A stretch of DNA of 64,000 nt from Tanypteryx hageni (Eukaryota; Arthropoda; Insecta; Odonata; Petaluridae). The notes under the pieces are model-generated. The model was not told the origin of the DNA and ran no database searches. It worked only from the letters and a program-made list of their open reading frames with translations. The stretch covers positions 37,700,117-37,764,116 of the forward strand of contig CM054113.1 of the NCBI GenBank assembly GCA_028673005.1. Reading direction: 5' to 3'. Every line of letters begins with the position of its first letter. Within the stretch, counting starts at the first letter, position 1. Position numbers and translations under genes: made by a program. This document shows positions 58,177 to 64,000 of this stretch, piece by piece.

Positions 58177-60780
58177 GTCTCTGCACCATAAAGAGCTATG
58201 CTCCATATGTAGCATTTTGCTAATTTCTTCCTTGTTTCTAAATTTATTTTCTTGCTTGTGAGAAGCTCCTTCTTCTCGTTAAATGCTGCTTTTGCCATTG
58301 CAATCCTACTTCTGATGTCCTGTGTACTACTTCCATCCTGTGCTAAAATACTGCCGAGATATTTGAAACTACTTACTTGTTCCAATTTTTGGCCATTTAC
58401 CATTATATTTAATTCTTTATGTTCCTTTGAAACTACCATGACTTTCGTTTTTTCTGTATTGATCTTCATTCCATATTGTTGGCCAACCTCAACTAGTCTG
58501 TCTGTCATCCTCTGAAGCTCTTTCTCGCCTTCTGCTATTAAGCCCTGATCATCTGCGTATTTAATGGTGGTAATACCTCCTATCTTAAATCCTTTCTCTT
58601 CCATCAACGCTTCTTCTGTTATTGTTTCTGCATAAATATTAAATATCGCTGGTGAAATAGGACAACCCTGCCTCACTCCCCTCCCTATTGAAGTACTTTC
58701 TGTTTCTTCTCCTTCAACCCTGAGTCTAATCTTTTGATCAAAGTAAAGGTTTTTAAGCAGTCTTTTATCTTTCCAATCTATTCCTATTTTGTTTAAAATA
58801 CCCAGCATTTTATCCCATTTCAATCGGTCAAAAGCTTTCTCCCAATCTACAAAACAAAAATACATATCTTTATTGACGTCTAGCGCTCTTTCTATCATCA
58901 TCCTCATACATCCTATAGCATCTCTAGTCCCCCTTCCTCTTCTAAAACCAAACTGATTATCTTGCAGCTCCTTTTCTATTTTACATTCAATTCTTTTGGT
59001 TATTATTCTGGTTAGAACTTTAGCTGTATGAGAAATTAAACTAATAGTTCTGTAGTCCTCACAACATTTTGCATTGTTCTTTTTCTCCAGTGGTACCATC
59101 ACAACATCTAAAAAATCTTCAGGCCATATGCCAGTATCATATACTTGGTTAAAAATTTTTGTGAGTTGCTTAACTGCTTTAGACCCCAAAACCTTAAGAA
59201 CGTCCACGGGTATATCATCACTCCCAACAGCCTTCCTTCTTTTCATGTCATCAATTGCTCTTTTAACTTCAGACTCGAGAATACTTGGTCCTAGCTGATC
59301 TTCTTCCACATCCTCTTCTTCATTTAATTCAATATTTCTTGGCTTTCCTTCTTTGTCATACAGAACCTCAATGTATTCTTTCCAGACATTCTTTACATTG
59401 TCTGGCTCCGATACTATTTTACCACTTTTGTTCATGATTCCTTTACGTCCTATCTTTCTTGCTTTTTTCTTGAATAGTTCCCTTGCTTTGCTATACATGA
59501 GTTCTGTTCTACAAATTCTTTCACATTCGACAATTTCCTCGCATTTCTCATTTATCCACTGTTCTCTGGCTTTATCTGTTTCCCTTCTTAAAGCATTATT
59601 TAACTCCTTGTACTTTCTTTGGCCTTCTTCAGTGTTTATGTTCTTCCACTTTCTCCGCTCTTCCATTTTTTGCAGCATGGCTGCTGTGATCCAGGGTTTT
59701 TTGTTTCTTTCACGCGTTATCTTTCCTACCTTCTTTTCCATTACATCTTTAATGTTGCTATGGATGTATCTCCACTCCTCATCTACATTCTTCCTATTTT
59801 CTTCAGCTCTCTCCCCCAACCTTTCCTCCAGCTCAGTCATAATAGCCTCCTTGTTTTTAAGGAGTTCCTCTAAGTTCCATTTCTTGTTAACTCTTATGTT
59901 TCTTTTAACGCTCTTCAGTCTACATTGTATATTTGCCACCAAAAGGTTGTGGTCAGAATCGATATCTGCCCCTGGTAGTGTTTTCACATTTTTAATGCTA
60001 TTTCTAAATCTTTCATTGACTAGTATGTAATCTATCTGGTATCGTCTCTGGTCTCCTGGGCTTTTTCATGTGTAAAGGCTCCGCTGGTGATGCTTAAACC
60101 ATGTATTAGTTACAATCAATCTATTTCTATGGCAGAATTCCACAAGTTTCTCCCCTCTTTCATTTCTCTTCCCTAGTCCATATTTTCCCACTATGTTATC
60201 TTCCTGTCCCTCTCCGACTACACTGTTCCAATCTCCCATTACTATGGTGGTGATCCTTTCTTTTCCCTCCTCCTCCAATATCTCCATAATCTGTTCATAC
60301 ATTTCATCTACTTCGTCTTCGCCAGCATTAGTTGTTGGCATATACACTTGAATTATAAGCATTTCCAATTGGCTCCATCTGAAGTTTTACAGCTATTAAT
60401 CTATCATTAACTGTCACTACCTTGCTAATTCTTTCAGCTATCTCTTTTCTCATTATAATCCCCACTCCCCTTTCCTTTTTCTCCCCTCCCGAGTAAATAA
60501 TCTTAAATTCGTCTGAATTTATCTCGCCTTCTCCTTCCCACCGAACTTCACTAAGACCTACTATACCTACATTATTCCTTCTCATTTCCCTTTTTAAGTT
60601 CTCTAGTTTACCCCCTGAATTCATAGTCCTAACATTCCATGTGCCTATTTTTAATTTCTCACTACTTGCTTTCTTATTAATCTTACATTTCCTCTGTGCA
60701 TCCCCTAGGGTAGTCCCCACCCGGAGATCCGATTGGGGGACTATTTTACCTCCGGAATATTTTACCCCAGAAAGATCCAT
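58158..60780 (-). pseudogene. LINE endonuclease-reverse transcriptase, interrupted
   Basis: The endonuclease begins LKIGTWNVRTMNSGGKLEN, with LSEVRW as an active-site word. It shifts frame at about 60360, where IGNAYNSS replaces the expected MLIIQVYMPTTN. It continues with GDWNSVVG and hits a TGA at 60066-60068 where WKSPGDQRRYQIDYI would be expected. The next 609-residue frame contains SDHN (residues 11-14), closing the endonuclease, then the RT. The RT has GSDDIPVDVLK, CEDYRTISL, FGFRRGRGTRDA, DWEKAFDRL, GVRQGCPISP and YADD (477-480, the catalytic pair). It breaks off after LYGAET, where the inverted segment begins. The protein nicks DNA and primes reverse transcription from its own mRNA. 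Two endonuclease lesions and the lost C-terminus mean this copy cannot work. Confidence 0.9.
58175..58951 (-). repeat. right arm of 777-bp inverted repeat
   Basis: The junction with the inverted segment is at ACGT (58175-58178), a palindromic tetramer shared by both joined sequences. Confidence 0.85.
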
Positions 60781-60839
60781 AGAGGTATTTTCAGCTTTTC
60801 AGCCTATCATGGGAAATATAATGAGGTAGTTTCCCCTTG

Positions 60840-61112
60840 CTTTCCTCATCGCAGTTTCACAGAGTGATTACCCATCTGTAGCTGTTCAGATCCACATGAT
60901 CACCACCTACAGAGGTACTGTGCAAGCTGCTGCCCTTGCACAGGGGGATGTAAAACCCCCAAGACTGCTTCTTAGTCTGACTCTTCCCCTCAGACCTTTC
61001 CGGCTTGGATGGTCCTACCAGGAGAATTATCTCCCGCCGGCATAGCTCTTTGGTTCGTAAGAGTACACAAACCCTCCCACCTCTGTAAGGTTATGCAGTC
61101 CTTAGGGAGGGG
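60840..61112 (-). other. LINE 5' leader
   Basis: GC-rich, non-coding sequence ahead of the endonuclease on the minus strand. It begins at the duplication and contains several short inverted stretches. An internal promoter would be expected here for this class, but none can be pinpointed. Confidence 0.5.
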
Positions 61113-61122
61113 AAGTGATTAT

Positions 61123-62924
61123 AGATGAATGAAAATGTTAAAAGTATAGAGAGCGGCCTCAGGCTGTGTCCAGAAAAGAATCTAACTTCGTCACGTGCGT
61201 AAATTTTCGATATATTCACATCTTCACGCTTTTATCTCTCTCCTAACTTACTACCCATAGCTGCTTTTTCACGCGCGAATTCTCATATCTCCGTAATTCT
61301 TTTATTCCAATCTTTAACCTTGAACGCCAATTAGAGAGGAATGAAATAAATCCGCACTTTTTCACATATTTCAGTACTTGCTCATCATCACCCTATATAA
61401 GTATTATGCTGGACATCGTTCGCAATATAAGCGAAGGTTCCCAAGTTATGATTTAAATGGCACATATTTATCATATTATCCATCCAAAATTTAAAAATAG
61501 GTCACGAGCACCGCCGACAGAACGAAGTTAATATACGGTTGTTTAGATCAGTGGTTCTTATATACATAAAATTATTTGTTGTGATAACTTATCGCATTGC
61601 TATCACACAGGAACTCACCAACTGCATCCACTTTCTTGATATCCGTCGTTGAATGAACAGCATATATTTGTTCACGCGACACTAATTGCTCGTTACAACA
61701 GAAACAGTGAAACCTGAGTAGTTTTGAATTTTAATATTATTCATAAAGCAAGAACGGCCTGTCCAAACTCAATCTAACAACTTTGACCTAGCCGAAGAGT
61801 CCGCGAATCGAATGTCTTAACCACGCATTTTTGGAAGTATTTGATAAGAGTCCACTCTATAACACCTATATCTTTGTTCCCTAATTATAAACTGCAAATT
61901 AATATGTTTAGAGAACATGCTTCCGCAAAAATTTCAACCCTACTCGGCCTTTCTGCCGCAAGATATGATATCGAGTCTGATATATTAACCGGTTTTTTAA
62001 AAGACAAATGTCTTTGACTCGGTATCTTATTCTTGACTGCAGGTTGAAAATCGGATGTCAGTATATATTTGCCAAATTTCTGTTATACTCCTGCTCTCTT
62101 CGACTTCGACCCAAGAGACAAGCGACGGAATGTTTGAAGTCAAGGGCAATTTACGGAAGTAGATCACTTCAAGCGAAATCGACTATTTTCATGGCTTTTT
62201 AAACTCCTCGATGGCACTTTCTCCCTTGGCCATTGAAAGGCGTGGAATCATCTTTCTTCCTGCTATAATAATCCAAGAGGCTGATTAACTAGAAAAACAA
62301 GCAAACAAACAAATCTCTTTCTTCCTATAAACGAAGCGAAAAATAGTAATATCAGCTCTTTACGGTGCTTTTTCGAATCAAACTTCTCATTCCTTATCTG
62401 GTGGATAAGGGTAGATAGATATTTCCTTACAAAAAGATATGCATTTTGATTGCAGGGTAAGCATCCTCAAAGGTTAATGATAGATCTCTGCTTCCAAGTT
62501 CACATTAGAATCAACTAGCTTAATGGTAAAAGAACAATGTTCTAATATTCCTTAAAAATCATTTGACTCACTTTAAAAGTGTTTATAGCCTATATTTAGG
62601 CATGAATCCATTTGTACCCTTTATCTTGGCTTTGGCTGTTCTTCCTCCACGGCGTGGGTTTTCCTTGCATTAATCTTTACGTGGCTATCTTCCTTTTGAA
62701 GAGGACCACAATTAAGAAATTTAGCTTTGTTGCCGCCTGGAAAATGATCATCTAAACCGATAAATTTTGCGCTTAGAGGAAAATTTGAGCGATTTAGCAT
62801 GCAATGCGACAAAACATGAACAGAATTAAAACATTCAGTCTTTCTTGCGTATAATAAGCCATTTCCCGTGATCGTAAGTTAATATTTAGGTATATTTATA
62901 TCCACATCAGTGAAGGGCTGCATA
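61123..62924. other. non-coding sequence
   Basis: Nothing recognised. A CAGTGGTTCTTA at 61555 could be a worn hAT terminus, but no partner is found. Confidence 0.4.
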
Positions 62925-63143
62925 GCATGTTGGGGTTTCTCCACACCATTTCCCATGCATTCTTATGGAAATAGTATTTTGTTGACCCCATGGGGTATAA
63001 GAGACCCCGCGGTCTGCAAACCTAGACCAAGTTCTTCCTTTGGTCCATAGGATGGACCATGAAAATTTTGAATTTGATAGCTCTTATAGTGTCCAAGTTA
63101 TTAGCGAACAAATATACAAACATTCTCCTTTATATATTAGAGA
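62925..63143 (-). mobile_element. Helitron 5'-end fragment
   Basis: On the minus strand it starts TCTCTAATATATAAAGGAG at 63143 and continues with AATGTTTGTATATTTG. It aligns with the 5' part of the Helitron at 13.5-14.3 kb through TTATGGAAAT, GACC(C)CAT and related blocks in the same order. A 3' hairpin and CTRR end are not found, so it is partial and the left boundary is approximate. Confidence 0.55.
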
Positions 63144-64000
63144 ATGATCGAGTGTATTTTTGCTGATATCTTGCCAAGTTATTGCGCTATTGCTTTTCTC
63201 AAACAATTCATGGTTACAGAAGTTACCTAGTATATGATTTTTCAAAGCACCTATCTTCTTAACGCCTTAATTAATTTTTCACTTATTAGAATAGCTATTC
63301 AGCACCAGGAATCCATGTCTATCAAAATTGTGAGGAGCGTTGTTATCCCTACTTTAAAGTCACAATAAATTACAATAGACCTATTATTCAATCACACTTA
63401 TCTTTTCACGAGATTTTAATATAACGCGAAAGTTATTTCTACGGTATAAAAAGCATAAAAGCAAAATAATTGCGGTGCGTTTATTTAGAAATAGGCCAAA
63501 AAATCTTTTGGAGGTCGTACGTACGCTTTCCCATGAGTTGTTATTTGGTTTCCACGCCCTTGAATCGGATGAATTGGCAAAGTGCAAGGTTTCGGCAGGT
63601 GGAACTCGTTTATTGCTGTTATTGTAGCCGCAAAAGCCGCTTATGCCCAAAGAAAATTATTGTTTTCATGATTTTTGTTCTCTAGGCACTCGGAACAAAA
63701 TTTCATGTACATCAGATTATATCTAATATTAAAAATGATAGTTCATGTAGCAACCTCCGAGCTGTTGACAAAGCTCTTACAAATCTAATTTTCTGAAGGA
63801 AACGCAAGGTTAACTTGTTTTAATGCGTTGCAGTTATGCTGAAATTTAGATGACGATTTTACAAAGCCTCAAACGTGATGGATGTTCGTCTCTGCGTATA
63901 TATTACTAGTAGTTGGTGCTTGCATTCTGCAAGCATATCATCTCAACATAAAAAACATTCATTTTTCATATTTCATCATTACACATATTTTTTTAATTCT
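63144..64000. other. non-coding sequence
   Basis: Nothing recognised up to the window edge. Confidence 0.4.

Larger units (their letters stand above)
56925..61112 (-). mobile_element. RTE/BovB-like LINE, rearranged
   Basis: The octamer-plus AAGTGATTAT flanks both ends (56915-56924 and 61113-61122), a 10-bp target duplication. On the minus strand the element starts at 61112 with a GC-rich leader (about 60840-61112), then an AP-endonuclease, then reverse transcriptase. It ends with a short 3' UTR and an (ATG)n tail at 56925-56939. Short trinucleotide tails are characteristic of RTE-type elements. The 3' part is disrupted by an inverted segment (57029-58176). The clade call rests on protein resemblance and tail, and a neighbouring non-LTR clade remains possible. 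Confidence 0.85.

Noticed and set aside
59353..60030. 225-residue plus-strand frame
   Set aside because: It is the antisense shadow of the LINE endonuclease-RT coding region.
61555..61566. CAGTGGTTCTTA as a hAT terminus
   Set aside because: No complementary end or 8-bp duplication was found nearby.

Overview
This is AT-rich eukaryotic nuclear DNA, most likely from an arthropod and probably an insect. The grounds are the transposon families (pogo, hAT, Helitron, RTE-like LINE, Penelope-like), a TCAGT initiator at a CpG-rich promoter, and a first exon best matched to animal SEC14-like lipid-binding proteins. The order cannot be fixed. There are no operons, rRNAs, CRISPR arrays or convincing multi-exon host genes. 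Apart from one probable short coding exon, the window reads as intergenic or intronic sequence with many nested repeats.

Layout. 0-3 kb: a 2.58 kb pogo-type DNA transposon with perfect 20-bp terminal inverted repeats (TIRs), a TA duplication, internal iterons and a broken minus-strand transposase. 3-17 kb: non-coding sequence with Penelope-tail hairpins, a hAT miniature element, tRNA-derived SINE pieces, a (GACG)n/hairpin repeat family and a minus-strand Helitron. 17.4-18.1 kb: a pyrimidine-rich, CpG-rich promoter with an arthropod-type initiator, a probable coding first exon and a GTCAGT splice donor. 18.6-34 kb: small hAT elements, a fold-back SINE, microsatellites and long featureless stretches. 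34.8-37.3 kb: a hAT transposon with its 8-bp duplication, a relic of hAT-type transposase, and a Penelope-like retroelement inside it (YVDD reverse transcriptase plus GIY-YIG endonuclease). 38.0-38.8 and 47.4-48.1 kb: two more CpG-rich blocks, each ending in a plus-strand splice donor, possible alternative first exons. 42.6-44.9 kb: a second hAT element (8-bp duplication) with a 1.08 kb Helitron nested in it. 54.0-54.25 kb: a palindrome of Penelope-type ends. 56.9-61.1 kb: a minus-strand RTE/BovB-like LINE with a 10-bp duplication. Its 3' part contains an inverted segment that creates a nearly identical 777-bp inverted repeat. 61-64 kb: mostly non-coding, with another Helitron 5' end.

None of the transposon proteins looks intact, so these elements are probably immobile or depend on copies elsewhere. 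The most striking structures are the LINE palindrome, the nested hAT/Penelope and hAT/Helitron insertions with readable target duplications, and the recurrent Penelope-tail hairpins that resemble a hammerhead-ribozyme core.
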